Origin: Sphingobacterium sp.
GTDB taxonomy: Bacteria; Bacteroidota; Bacteroidia; Sphingobacteriales; Sphingobacteriaceae
Direction: 5' to 3'
Assembly: GCA_022712315.1 (NCBI GenBank)
Contig: JALAGS010000069.1
Coordinates: 46,511-110,510, forward strand
Length of the DNA: 64,000 bases
Shown here: in pieces, positions 50,728-60,353 of the stretch
Numbering within the stretch: position 1 is the stretch's first letter
Layout: every line of letters begins with the position of its first letter
Position numbers and translations under genes: made by a program
Notes under the pieces: generated by a model
Databases searched by the model: none
Told to the model about the DNA's origin: nothing
The model's input: the letters and a program-made list of their open reading frames with translations, nothing else

Positions 50728-52929
50728 ATGAAGAAGTTGATCTTAAGTGCTTCTGTATTATCGAGTATCGCTGCCTATGGGCAACAAAAGGACACTGTCA
50801 AAATGAATAAAATGGATGAGGTTATCATTAATGCCTACATCAAAAAAGATAGTGAATACACCAATAAAATGCCACTTCGAGCGATTGAAAATCCGCAGGT
50901 CTACTCCTCGATAGACCGTGTCGCTTTAGAAAACCAAATGATTTTTACCGTCGATGAGGCCTATCGAAATGTGACTGGTTTGCAAAAAATGTGGAATGCA
51001 ACTGGGCGTGCGGGTGATGGTGGAGCGTATGTCAACCTGCGCGGATTTATCTCAAATAATTCGCTGAGAAATGGTTTGGTAGCGCCAGTAAGTGGTACCG
51101 TAGACGCCGTGAATATCGAAAAAATAGAGGTGTTAAAAGGGCCGTCAGCTACCTTATACGGAAGTAATGTGACTTCTTATGGAGGTGTGATCAATCGTGT
51201 CACCAAGAAGCCTTACGATAGTCTAGCTGGAAATGTTTTGGTCTCGGCCGGAAGATATGATTATTATCGTGCACAAGCCGATCTCAATGCCCCCTTGACA
51301 AAGGACAAAAGTCTTTTGTTCCGTGTTAACACGGCCTATACAACAGAAGGGAATTTTCAAAATTCCAAGGTGCACAATAAGTATTTTGCATTTACCCCCA
51401 GCCTAACGTGGAAGGTAAATGACAAAGTGGATGTCAACCTCGAATATGAGATGTTTGATAATAAGGCGCAGTCTGAGCAGAACTTCTTTTTTATCGGCCC
51501 CTTGTCCGCTTTTGGTTTTTCGGGAATGAAAGACTTGGAGAAAGCCGGCCTTGATTACAAACAGCCGTATGTGGGATCGGGTTTATACAATACAGGCCGT
51601 ACGCGTAACTTGTTCGGGCAGGTCAATTATAAAATCAATGAACATATCCGGTCGTCAACTTCGGTCAATAGTGCCTATAGCTATTCGAATGGTTTCAACC
51701 CCTATTTCTACATCACCACAAAATCTTACGGTGCTGATCCTAATGACAAGGAAGTTGGTTTATACCGTGGTGACCAGTCCACTGCAGATAGTAAACAACG
51801 TTACCTACAGGTACAGCAAAACTTTAATTTTGACTTTCATATAGGTCGTATGCGTAACCGGACCGTGGTGGGCGGAGATTATTTGCGCACCCGAAATGAT
51901 CAATTCTTTTATTTTGGGGTCATTGACTTCGTGCCGTTTACGGGCGATATGGACTATACAAATTTCAATGCCGACTATGTAACAAATTATTATAATTCAA
52001 TCCGTAATACGCCGGCATGGGATAGCTCAATCTGGCCATTGAAAAATAAATCAAATACGTACAGTGCGTATGTTTCCAATGTGATCACACCTGTACAGGG
52101 CTTAAATTTGATGACAGCCATTCGCTATGAAAGTGTTAAATTCAATGGGGGCGTGAAAGGTTCCAATGAAACTCCGGCATATACACAGCGTGCATGGTCG
52201 CCCAAATTAGGCTTGGTTTATGAACTTGTGAAAGAAAAATTGTCTGTGTTTGGGAACTATCAGAATAGCTTTACCAGTAATGGTTATTTTGTTTCCGACA
52301 CGGCTTCCAACCTTTCTCTCTCTGATCCTGAAAAAGCCAATCAGTGGGAGGGAGGATTTAAAGCCGATCTGTGGCATGGAAAAGTCAATGCTACACTTAA
52401 TTACTACAATATCAATGTCAAGAATACCTTACAGACAATTGGTTATACACCGCAGGGAAGAGCGATAGAACAGCAAATGGGAAAGCGTAACAGCAAAGGT
52501 GTTGAACTGGAAGTAAATGCTTATTTGGTTAAAGGTTTTTCATTGATCGCAGGATTGAGCTACAATGACTCCAAATTTACAGAAACGACAGATGTCACTG
52601 TTTTGGGTAAAAGGCCGAATACGGCTTCTTCGCCATGGTTAGCAAATTTCAATGCGACCTATCAGTTTACGGAGGGTAACCTAAAAGGATTTGGCCTGGC
52701 CTTTGGAGGAAATTATGCCAGTGCCAACAAGATTATCAACACGACAAATGGAACCTTTGAATTGCCCAAATATGTAGTCCTCAATGCGAATGTATTCTAT
52801 GATGCGAAGAAATTCAGAGTTGGGGTAAAAGCGGATAACCTGACCAACGAACATTATTGGATCGGTTATACCACAGCCAATGCACAAAAGCTGCTGAATG
52901 TAGCGGGAAGTTTTAGCTATAAGTTTTAA
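50728..52929 (+). CDS. TonB-dependent siderophore receptor
   Basis: Signal peptide, plug 'NIEKIEVLKGPSATLYGSNVTSYGGVINRVTKKP', C-terminal 'VGVKADNLTNEHYWIGYTTANAQKLLNVAGSFSYKF'. Confidence 0.93.
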   Translation: MKKLILSASVLSSIAAYGQQKDTVKMNKMDEVIINAYIKKDSEYTNKMPLRAIENPQVYSSIDRVALENQMIFTVDEAYRNVTGLQKMWNATGRAGDGGAYVNLRGFISNNSLRNGLVAPVSGTVDAVNIEKIEVLKGPSATLYGSNVTSYGGVINRVTKKPYDSLAGNVLVSAGRYDYYRAQADLNAPLTKDKSLLFRVNTAYTTEGNFQNSKVHNKYFAFTPSLTWKVNDKVDVNLEYEMFDNKAQSEQNFFFIGPLSAFGFSGMKDLEKAGLDYKQPYVGSGLYNTGRTRNLFGQVNYKINEHIRSSTSVNSAYSYSNGFNPYFYITTKSYGADPNDKEVGLYRGDQSTADSKQRYLQVQQNFNFDFHIGRMRNRTVVGGDYLRTRNDQFFYFGVIDFVPFTGDMDYTNFNADYVTNYYNSIRNTPAWDSSIWPLKNKSNTYSAYVSNVITPVQGLNLMTAIRYESVKFNGGVKGSNETPAYTQRAWSPKLGLVYELVKEKLSVFGNYQNSFTSNGYFVSDTASNLSLSDPEKANQWEGGFKADLWHGKVNATLNYYNINVKNTLQTIGYTPQGRAIEQQMGKRNSKGVELEVNAYLVKGFSLIAGLSYNDSKFTETTDVTVLGKRPNTASSPWLANFNATYQFTEGNLKGFGLAFGGNYASANKIINTTNGTFELPKYVVLNANVFYDAKKFRVGVKADNLTNEHYWIGYTTANAQKLLNVAGSFSYKF

Positions 52930-52935
52930 TACGTT

Positions 52936-52954
52936 ATGGGAGACTCCCATTTTT
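52936..52954. terminator. Hairpin terminator
   Basis: ATGGGA-gac-TCCCAT followed by TTTT. Confidence 0.6.
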
Positions 52955-52957
52955 GCA

Positions 52958-52992
52958 GTACCCCTAAAAAGTTAGCTACTTTTTGGGGGTAC
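52958..52992. terminator. Second, longer hairpin between convergent genes
   Basis: GTACCCCTAAAAAG-ttagcta-CTTTTTGGGGGTAC (14 bp stem with one G-T pair). Confidence 0.6.
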
Positions 52993-53063
52993 TTTGTTTC
53001 TTATCGCTATTGTCTCTTATCCATATAGGGTTTTAAATTGCCTCAATCGTACGAAGCTCCATT

Positions 53064-53750
53064 TTATTTTTTGACAGCTTCCAGCATAAAAAGCCCCTCG
53101 GTTTCAAAAGGAAGTCCGAGAATACGATTTTGGGCATCCATATCGATTTCGATAGCACCAAACCCAACGGTTTCTAATAGTTCGACGTCTTTAGCTGGGC
53201 GTTGGTGTGCGCTGATCTCAAGAGCCGATTTGATGTCATTGATCTGATCGATGGCACCAGACGGACATTCATCGTGCCTTTCGGTACTAAAAACTGTTTT
53301 TCCGAAATCGGCATCCAGATTGATCAGCCGTCCACCGGATTTGAGTACACGTTCCATTTCGCGGTAACATTTTTCAAGGTCAGGGATGGTCCATGTCATC
53401 AATCTGGTGAAGACCAAATCAAAAGTATTGGCCTCAAATTGCAACGTCTGTGCATCCATTACCTGATAATCTACGTTAAGTTCCAGTTCTTGGCTGACGA
53501 GGTTTGCATACTCAATCATTTGTGGGGAGAGGTCAACGGCAGTAACCTCAAAACCCGCTAGGGTCATAATGTTGGCAAAATACCCTGTAGCAGTACCGAC
53601 TTCAAGGACTTTGTTGCCCGTAACCTGGCTACGTACAGACTTAAAGAAGTCAAGCCAGCGTTCGGTCTCCGGACGGGACCAAGCCTCATCCCGTTCCTTG
53701 CGCCAAGAAGCGCTCCGATCATTCCAGTAGGCTGTTATTCTGTTAATCAT
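53064..53750 (-). CDS. Class I SAM-dependent methyltransferase
   Basis: 'VTGNKVLEVGTATGYFANIMTLAGFEVTAVDLSPQMIEYA', 'FDLVFTRLMTWTIPDLEKCYREMERVLKSGGRLINLD'. Confidence 0.92.
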   Translation of the reverse strand: MINRITAYWNDRSASWRKERDEAWSRPETERWLDFFKSVRSQVTGNKVLEVGTATGYFANIMTLAGFEVTAVDLSPQMIEYANLVSQELELNVDYQVMDAQTLQFEANTFDLVFTRLMTWTIPDLEKCYREMERVLKSGGRLINLDADFGKTVFSTERHDECPSGAIDQINDIKSALEISAHQRPAKDVELLETVGFGAIEIDMDAQNRILGLPFETEGLFMLEAVKK

Positions 53751-53812
53751 CGTAATAATTTTAAGAGGAACAAATTTATCTATTTTATCAGGAACAAATG
53801 ATGGAATTTATG

Positions 53813-54943
53813 TCATATCTCCAAGCGCCCATTTTGCAGCTTTGTTTTTTGTCGCTTACTGCGCCTAGTCCAAAGGACAAAGCCAGTCAGTGCAAGAAGG
53901 GCGGGAGTCAATCCAATCAAAGCATAAAAAATTCGTAATGCATAACCGCCGAAGGCACCAATGTGGAGCTGGTAAACTGCCCAGGAAATCTTTTTAGATG
54001 AATCGGCTCTGTCGATGTCCAATATACTGAGGCATGCACCGGTCGAAGCGTCAAATGAAAAATGACTTGCTTTTCCGCCAAATAAAGGGAAATAGGTACT
54101 CGAAAGCTGGCCACGTACCAAAATTGGGGAATCGTTGTTCTTTGGGATATTGATGGCAATAGGGTGAAAACCGGGCGACCTCGTTTTGCAATAATCCAAT
54201 AATTTGTCCAAATCTGTTTTTGAAGCAAAAGACCCTTGCACATGCGGGGCGGCGGTCTCTGCGGAAAACAATTCCTGAAAAGCAGGGAGATTCATCCAAA
54301 CTCCGGTAACCAGTAAAACTAAATTGAGCAAAGCAGACCACACACCGACTACGCGATGCCAGGATGAATACAGTCTGCGTCCATTCTTATGAAGCGGTAC
54401 TTTAAATAGCAATACGCTGAGAAGATGTTTTCGATAAACGATTAGGCCAGAAAGAATAGTCAACAACAGCAGTATCCCCAGTGCTGCGACAAAGGCCTGG
54501 CCTAATCGCCCCAGTAAAAAGCTATAATGTAGCGCATATGTCCATCTGAAAAATGAGCTGCTGAGTGTTTCATAATTGCCTTCCCGGAGAATTGCTCCGG
54601 TGTGGGCGTCGACAAATGCAAAGCCTAGATGATTGTCTGCGGGATCATTGATCGTCCGATAGAGCATAAATTCGTACGGTTCATGGGAAGATAAGGGAAA
54701 ATCATGGAGCACAATTTTTTCTAAATCGGGAAAGGCAGTAGCGATAATCCGATAGGCGCTATCGGCAGAAATCACAGTCCCATTGGCTGACCTGTGATAA
54801 ATATCGGGATTTAGCGCGCGATCGAGATCATGGCGAAATAGCAGCACAGCACCTGTCAGGCCTAAGATCAGAAAGAATAACCCTGTGCTCAGTCCGAGGA
54901 ATCCGTGTACGCGGAATGCCCATTTGGTGATTGTTTTCATCAT
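53813..54943 (-). CDS. PepSY-associated TM helix domain protein
   Basis: 'WAFRVHGFLGLSTGLFFLILGLTGAVLLFRHDLDRALNP', 'YALHYSFLLGRLGQAFVAALGILLLLTILSGLIVYRK', 'LYSSWHRVVGVWSALLNLVLLVTGVWMN'. Confidence 0.9.
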   Translation of the reverse strand: MMKTITKWAFRVHGFLGLSTGLFFLILGLTGAVLLFRHDLDRALNPDIYHRSANGTVISADSAYRIIATAFPDLEKIVLHDFPLSSHEPYEFMLYRTINDPADNHLGFAFVDAHTGAILREGNYETLSSSFFRWTYALHYSFLLGRLGQAFVAALGILLLLTILSGLIVYRKHLLSVLLFKVPLHKNGRRLYSSWHRVVGVWSALLNLVLLVTGVWMNLPAFQELFSAETAAPHVQGSFASKTDLDKLLDYCKTRSPGFHPIAINIPKNNDSPILVRGQLSSTYFPLFGGKASHFSFDASTGACLSILDIDRADSSKKISWAVYQLHIGAFGGYALRIFYALIGLTPALLALTGFVLWTRRSKRQKTKLQNGRLEI

Positions 54944-57084
54944 TAGAAATTATAGGAAACATTCATGCGAAATTCGCGTGGGGCATAAGGGACATAGGCA
55001 TAGAGGCCAGTAGGCCGTGTCCAAGCACTTCCATAATTGAACCGGTTGGTGATGTTATTGATAAGTCCGTTGATGGCGATCTTACCATTTGTCCAGCCGA
55101 TACCAGCATCCAATCGAAAGATCGGTGCTAGAGAAGGGATGTCGTCTTGCGGGTAACGTCCAGCTCTACCCGCTTGATATTGATAACCTGCGGATACACT
55201 CATTCCTGTTACTTTTTTGAATGGAAGCCGGTAATTCAGCCAGGTATTTTGTATATGTCGTACCCGGTAGGGGCTTGCTTTGCCAATCAGCGCTGGATTG
55301 GCATCGGCAGAAATATAGCTATCCGTATAGGCATAGTTGATCACTGTATTGAGGCCCGGAACAATTTCACCTTTGAGGTCGAATTCAATTCCTTTGGATG
55401 TCGTCTGGCCGATCTGTGACTGCAGGTTGGTCGCGGGATCGGTTACCAGAATATTGTCTCTCGTGATATGATAAAGCGATAAGGTACTGTTCCATTTGCC
55501 GTCCCACCAGTCCTTTTTTAGACCAAGCTCATAGTTTTTGCCGCGTAGTGGCGAGAATGTTTTGCCATCAGCGCTGAGACCGCTCTGGGGAGTAAACGTA
55601 CGATCATAAAGGGCGTAAGCCGATGCACTTTCTGTCAGCGCATAATTTAAACCCACTCGGGGTGTAATCACCAGATCTGAGACTGTGGAGGGGGTAGGGA
55701 TATCGATATGGCTTGTCGATCGCGTTAGCCGCGCCGCTAAGGTCACATGTAAGCGGTCCTGCAGGAATGCAAGTTCATCCTGGAGATAAAAGGCGACATA
55801 TTTGATCTGCTGCTTGTTGGTCGCAATGCTGTCTAAAGAGCCTGTCTTTTTATTATCATAAAATGGTACTCCATATTGTGGGTTATTGACGTTTAAGGGA
55901 TATAAGGTTGGGTTCGCATTTTTGTCGTTATAACCCGAATAACCCAGTAAAGATTTTCGGTTGCCATCGATACTTGCCAGGATATGATGCGCAAGATTAC
56001 CCGTATTTAATGTACCATTCAAATAGATCTGAACGGAAGTAACATCCGTTGTAAATCGTTCGTAGGTGACACGTCGTTTGATTTCATCGGGACGGTTTTT
56101 ATCGTATGCGAATACAAAAAAATAATTGCCATCCATCTGGCTGTTGGCATAGGCCGTTTTCGCTGTGAGATTCCAATTTCGGCCGATTTTTTTTGTGTAG
56201 GTCAGAAAAGCTGTATGTTCCCGAGCCTTGACGGGGTCTTTTGTGGGATCGGCAATACTAAAATCCCGAGGAAGGGATGCAAATCCGTAGGGTGAAAATA
56301 CCGTGAGCAGGTACTGTAGAAAAGACTGCTGCTGAAAGCTGTATTCTGCAGTCAAAGAAGATGTTGTGTCTATGCTGTAGGTCAGGCTCGGATTGACCAC
56401 AACCTTGTCGTTAAATGCAAAACGCTGAAAAGAGCGGGATTTTTGTCCGACGGCATTGACTCTATATAGCCATTTTTTTTGTTGATCAAAATGGCCATCC
56501 AGATCTGCTCCAACGCGATAGAGGTCCCAGCTGCCTGTCTGAAAGAACACCTGATTGGAAGGTATACCCGTCGGTTTTTTGGTGACGAGGTTGAAGGATC
56601 CCGCTGGATCGCCAATAGCATTCATAAAACCCGAAGGCCCCTTGATAAATTCCAGCCGATCGATCATATTGGCATCTTCGGGCATGGGACCGTAATAGAT
56701 CATGGAAAGATCTACCCCGTTTCGAAGCGTGTTGATACCTGCTCCGCGCATAAAAAGAAAAGGACCATAGAAGTCTGCTGTGTTGTTGCGCATTGCACCG
56801 CTCACATTCCTACTGATGCTTTCGTTGATATTGATGGCCTGCTGGTCGATGATGATACTATGGTCGATTTCCTGGATGTTCTGTGGTAGCCGTAGAAGCG
56901 GTACCTGCAGTTTTAGGGTATTGGAAGCAGCGTCTAATTTGTATTTTCTATAATATTTGGAAGTGACAAGCGCCTCTTCCAGGCGAATACTATCGCGAAG
57001 TGCGGAAGTTGTATCCCGTAAAGGATGTTGAGCATATACGATACTGCCTGATAACACAAGCAATACTGAAAATGAGTATTTCAT
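54943..57084 (-). CDS. TonB-dependent siderophore receptor
   Basis: 'MIDRLEFIKGPSGFMNAIGDPAGSFNLVTKKPTG', siderophore-receptor barrel 'TPQSGLSADGKTFSPLRGKNYELGLKKDWWDGKWNSTLSLYHITRDNILVTDP'. Confidence 0.93.
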   Translation of the reverse strand: MKYSFSVLLVLSGSIVYAQHPLRDTTSALRDSIRLEEALVTSKYYRKYKLDAASNTLKLQVPLLRLPQNIQEIDHSIIIDQQAININESISRNVSGAMRNNTADFYGPFLFMRGAGINTLRNGVDLSMIYYGPMPEDANMIDRLEFIKGPSGFMNAIGDPAGSFNLVTKKPTGIPSNQVFFQTGSWDLYRVGADLDGHFDQQKKWLYRVNAVGQKSRSFQRFAFNDKVVVNPSLTYSIDTTSSLTAEYSFQQQSFLQYLLTVFSPYGFASLPRDFSIADPTKDPVKAREHTAFLTYTKKIGRNWNLTAKTAYANSQMDGNYFFVFAYDKNRPDEIKRRVTYERFTTDVTSVQIYLNGTLNTGNLAHHILASIDGNRKSLLGYSGYNDKNANPTLYPLNVNNPQYGVPFYDNKKTGSLDSIATNKQQIKYVAFYLQDELAFLQDRLHVTLAARLTRSTSHIDIPTPSTVSDLVITPRVGLNYALTESASAYALYDRTFTPQSGLSADGKTFSPLRGKNYELGLKKDWWDGKWNSTLSLYHITRDNILVTDPATNLQSQIGQTTSKGIEFDLKGEIVPGLNTVINYAYTDSYISADANPALIGKASPYRVRHIQNTWLNYRLPFKKVTGMSVSAGYQYQAGRAGRYPQDDIPSLAPIFRLDAGIGWTNGKIAINGLINNITNRFNYGSAWTRPTGLYAYVPYAPREFRMNVSYNF

Positions 57085-57100
57085 GAAATGGTTTTACCTA

Positions 57101-57119
57101 ATTATCAATTTGTCTAAAA
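57101..57119 (-). promoter_or_regulatory. Candidate iron-regulator (Fur-like) operator upstream of the minus-strand TonB receptor
   Basis: Minus strand reads TTTTAGACAAATTGATAAT, sharing the TTTAGA half-site with the 49378-49396 element. Confidence 0.25.
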
Positions 57120-57160
57120 TTATTTATCAATGGATGGATCTTCCATTGAGCAAAGATTAA

Positions 57161-57532
57161 TTAGGCAATAGGGGGACGTAGTAATCTATTTGGATTTCTA
57201 CGGATGGATTTGGAAACACTTATAGGAATGGGAAGTACGGTAATTTCAATCGAAATAGGAGTGAATGAAAACAAAGCATTGGAGTCAACAATATCGTAAA
57301 CCTCAGCTTTAAGCTTGACGCTTGGATTCTGCTTTTCCTTTTCCTGTGCCTTTCTGATCTTTTTCATTAATACGCAGTTACCATTACAATGCAATTGGGG
57401 TTTATCCCGATTTTCGCAGAGGTATTTGGCGATATAGTCTTTATTGGCATAAAAAGCTCCTATCACAATATAACCCCATCCAGCTTGGACGAGCAATGAT
57501 ACGGTCAGAAAATACAGGAGCATTTTTTTCAT
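57161..57532 (-). CDS. Small CxGxC-motif protein, paralogue of 58475-58852
   Basis: 'MKKMLLYFLTVSLLVQAGWGYIVIGAFYANKDYIAKYLCENRDKPQLHCNGNCVLMKKIRKAQEKEKQ'. Signal/TM N-terminus. The track ORF starts at 57568. Confidence 0.7.
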   Translation of the reverse strand: MKKMLLYFLTVSLLVQAGWGYIVIGAFYANKDYIAKYLCENRDKPQLHCNGNCVLMKKIRKAQEKEKQNPSVKLKAEVYDIVDSNALFSFTPISIEITVLPIPISVSKSIRRNPNRLLRPPIA

Positions 57533-57605
57533 CGGGCCAAACTTAGATAAATAGTTTTTTATATGCAATTTAAATTTGGTCGTGCTCTTTTGTCGTCTGT
57601 ATCTG

Positions 57606-58310
57606 CTAGCTGTTTTTTGACTGTTTTAGCTGATCAAATGTTCGGTTATATCGGTCATAAATGACTTTTTCAGATTCAAAATCTGGATTTGGCTTCCAAT
57701 ATTCTTCGACCCGAATTGTATTGTTTTTGATTATGGTATTTGAGCTTATCAACGTTCCTTTTCCGTGGACTTCGTTCATGTTAACGGAGTTTATGGGGAC
57801 AAAGAATTTTTCTAGCATTTTGGGGATTTCGCGAAAACTGATGCAATCCTCGTCGATAATGACCGTTTTGCTTTTTGTGATCAAAGGCAAAAGTACTTTG
57901 GCTATCCAGCGGGGTTGTTTCGACTTGATTTGATCTGCGGGCTGTGTCAGATAGAAACTGAACTGTGCCTTATCGTCGCTGTGGTGGTTGCGGTAGACAA
58001 CGGTTTCGATGGTATTCCAAGGAATAAACTGCGTTGTATTTAGCAGTGGGATTTGATGAGATAGACCTTTGTGATCGGCTGTTACACTTTCCTGTAGCGC
58101 TGTTTGTCGTTCGATCGTTTTCTCAGAAACTCGAAAACCAACTGTTAAACCGTATAGGATAATACCTGGAAAAAGGATAAAAAGTCCTGAAACGAAATAG
58201 GCCCCCACAACTTTGCTGCCATGAATAATCATAAATATGGTCAAACCTATTCCAATGCAAATAAATAGTCCAAGAAATAATTTAATAAATAAAAAAGGGT
58301 TAAATTTCAT
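57606..58310 (-). CDS. Hypothetical membrane protein (two N-terminal TM helices)
   Basis: 'MKFNPFLFIKLFLGLFICIGIGLTIFMIIHGSKVVGAYFVSGLFILFPGIILYGL' followed by a soluble domain. Intact 234-codon ORF with no competing ORF. Confidence 0.7.
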   Translation of the reverse strand: MKFNPFLFIKLFLGLFICIGIGLTIFMIIHGSKVVGAYFVSGLFILFPGIILYGLTVGFRVSEKTIERQTALQESVTADHKGLSHQIPLLNTTQFIPWNTIETVVYRNHHSDDKAQFSFYLTQPADQIKSKQPRWIAKVLLPLITKSKTVIIDEDCISFREIPKMLEKFFVPINSVNMNEVHGKGTLISSNTIIKNNTIRVEEYWKPNPDFESEKVIYDRYNRTFDQLKQSKNS

Positions 58311-58474
58311 TTACTCAAAGCCAGTGGTTTCTAGCTAAATATACTAAAAGTTGTTGGTTTTTATGGAAGCGCTACTCACTTTGAAAAGAGAAGGGCGACA
58401 CAGGCTTGCTACAGAAGGGGCTAAAGTCTTGGGGCAAATAGCAATAATTATTATATTTGTGGCACTGTCGATAC

Positions 58475-58852
58475 ATGAAAGCGAAACAATTGATATGGAT
58501 ACTATTGCCGTTGATGCTCTTGCAGAGCTTCTCGTCGGTGTGGCTATGGACTGTTTTTGAGCTAAATAGAGATTATATCGCTAAGAACGAGTGTATCAAT
58601 CGATTCAACGAAAAGGCACTCTCCTGTCGAGGACAATGTGTGTTGATGAAGAAAATGCGTGAACATGAGGAGAAGGAACAGAAGAACCTCGAATCGCGTA
58701 TAATCGATGTTGTGTTTATCAATAATCAGCAGAATTTTAACCTTGATATCGCTTTTTTTGAAGAAGCAGCTGTAGAAACCCTACTTCCGGAATATCGGGC
58801 AAATTATACCTATACACCAATCTTTTCTATTTTTCACCCACCCTTGGTTTAG
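58475..58852 (+). CDS. Small CxGxC-motif protein, paralogue of 57161-57532
   Basis: 'MKAKQLIWILLPLMLLQSFSSVWLWTVFELNRDYIAKNECINRFNEKALSCRGQCVLMKKMREHEEKEQKN'. Confidence 0.7.
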   Translation: MKAKQLIWILLPLMLLQSFSSVWLWTVFELNRDYIAKNECINRFNEKALSCRGQCVLMKKMREHEEKEQKNLESRIIDVVFINNQQNFNLDIAFFEEAAVETLLPEYRANYTYTPIFSIFHPPLV

Positions 58853-58936
58853 ATCATTTTGTTTTTTAGTACGTGCTATAGGCTTATTGTCTGATAGCCG
58901 GTACTGTCTATTTTCAAAAGTTTTAAATCAATTCAT

Positions 58937-59788
58937 ATGAATATCTATTCCCGTATAGGGACTATCGAGGGATTGTTATACTCTCTATTTGCCTTTTTAA
59001 TTACTTTTTCAATTTCATCATGTACGTCGGATCTTACAAAAAATAGCAGGGATGAAGCAGATCTTATTCCGCCAAAAGAGTCTGATCTGGTCCGCATAAC
59101 GGATACGACCTGGCGTGACAACAGCTATACCGTATACGCAGATGCCAAACTCAACAATAAATATCACACTGTTTACCTCCATGTACAAGATAAGTCCGGA
59201 AATCCGATCAATGACAAAACCTTAGATTTCTATCCCGAAATGAGTATGGGACGCATGAAGCATGGTGGGCCCTACGAACATCCTCTTGCACTCGGTGATG
59301 GATGGTATAGAAGCCCTATGGTTTTTATTATGGCGGATATCCCGCAAATGGGAATAGGCTGGCAACTGCATACCATACGTAGTCATGAGGGGAAAAAAGA
59401 CACATTGGCAATTAAGATTCCAGTTACAGCGGCAGCAAGCATGCGCACCATGAGCTCAGGCACAAGAGACGATAGCCGTGTATTTATATCTTGTTTATTG
59501 CCCGACAGCGTAAAACACGGAAAGCATCAGATTCAATTTTTAATGAATAAAATGGATGGACATCATTTTCCGGTACTGGATAATTATGTCATTAAATTAA
59601 AAACCAACATGCTGTCCATGGGCCATGGTTCTTCGGATAACATAGCCGCGCAGAGCATGGGGCGTGGTTATTATGAGGGTACCGTTAATTTTTCCATGGC
59701 TGGTTCTTGGGAAGTTATTGTCGAACTATGGAAAGATGGCAAAAAGGCAAATCAAGATGATATCAAATATCGCGTACAAGTCATTTAG
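58937..59788 (+). CDS. Lipoprotein with FixH/YtkA-like Met/His-rich domain
   Basis: 'ITFSISSCTSDLTKN', 'LDFYPEMSMGRMKHGGPYEHPLALGDGWYRSPMVFIMADIPQMGIGWQLHTI', second 'VIKLKTNMLSMGHGSS...GYYEGTVNFSMAGSWEVIVELWKDGKK'. Confidence 0.6.
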   Translation: MNIYSRIGTIEGLLYSLFAFLITFSISSCTSDLTKNSRDEADLIPPKESDLVRITDTTWRDNSYTVYADAKLNNKYHTVYLHVQDKSGNPINDKTLDFYPEMSMGRMKHGGPYEHPLALGDGWYRSPMVFIMADIPQMGIGWQLHTIRSHEGKKDTLAIKIPVTAAASMRTMSSGTRDDSRVFISCLLPDSVKHGKHQIQFLMNKMDGHHFPVLDNYVIKLKTNMLSMGHGSSDNIAAQSMGRGYYEGTVNFSMAGSWEVIVELWKDGKKANQDDIKYRVQVI

Positions 59789-59831
59789 ATAAATGATAAA
59801 CTTATTTTACGAACATACTTAACAAATAGAA

Positions 59832-60323
59832 ATGAAAAAGAGAATCAACGTAATCCTAGCCTCTTTCGGTTTTGCGGCTATCCTGGCTTGTGGCGGACAT
59901 GGGGATACAAAATCCAACAAAGAAAATAGCACGCCGCAGCCTGCAGTAGCAGAGCCAGCAGCCATGCTGGATTATAAGACCGAAGGATCTAAAGGAGTGG
60001 GGAGCATTACTTCCTTTGAACACAAACCTTTTGATGCAGCGATGGCAAATAAAGGGGTAGAGTTATTTGTGTCAAAATGTGCTATGTGCCATAGTTTTGA
60101 CCGGACTTTGGTGGGCCCGTCATTGGATGCTGTGGTCAAACGTCGTACACCGGAGTGGATTATGAACATGATGCTGGATCCGGCAACTATGTTAGAGAAG
60201 GATGCTGATGCGAAAGCACTTAGTAAGGAATACGGCTCGCCAATGATTAGTCTGGGCCTGAAGCAAGATGAGGCACGTGCGATTTTAGAGTATCTGCGCG
60301 AACGCAATAGCATAGCAAAATAG
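59832..60323 (+). CDS. Class I cytochrome c (lipoprotein)
   Basis: Lipobox 'AAILACGGHG', haem motif CAMCH in 'ELFVSKCAMCHSFDRTLVGPSLDAVVKRRTPEWIMNMMLDPATML', distal Met in 'YGSPMISLGL'. Confidence 0.9.
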   Translation: MKKRINVILASFGFAAILACGGHGDTKSNKENSTPQPAVAEPAAMLDYKTEGSKGVGSITSFEHKPFDAAMANKGVELFVSKCAMCHSFDRTLVGPSLDAVVKRRTPEWIMNMMLDPATMLEKDADAKALSKEYGSPMISLGLKQDEARAILEYLRERNSIAK

Positions 60324-60353
60324 GAGAGGATCAATGAAGTTGTACTATTATAG

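Noticed and set aside
58351-58560. 69-aa ORF overlapping the second CxGxC protein
   Set aside because: Different frame over the start of the better-supported 58475-58852 gene.
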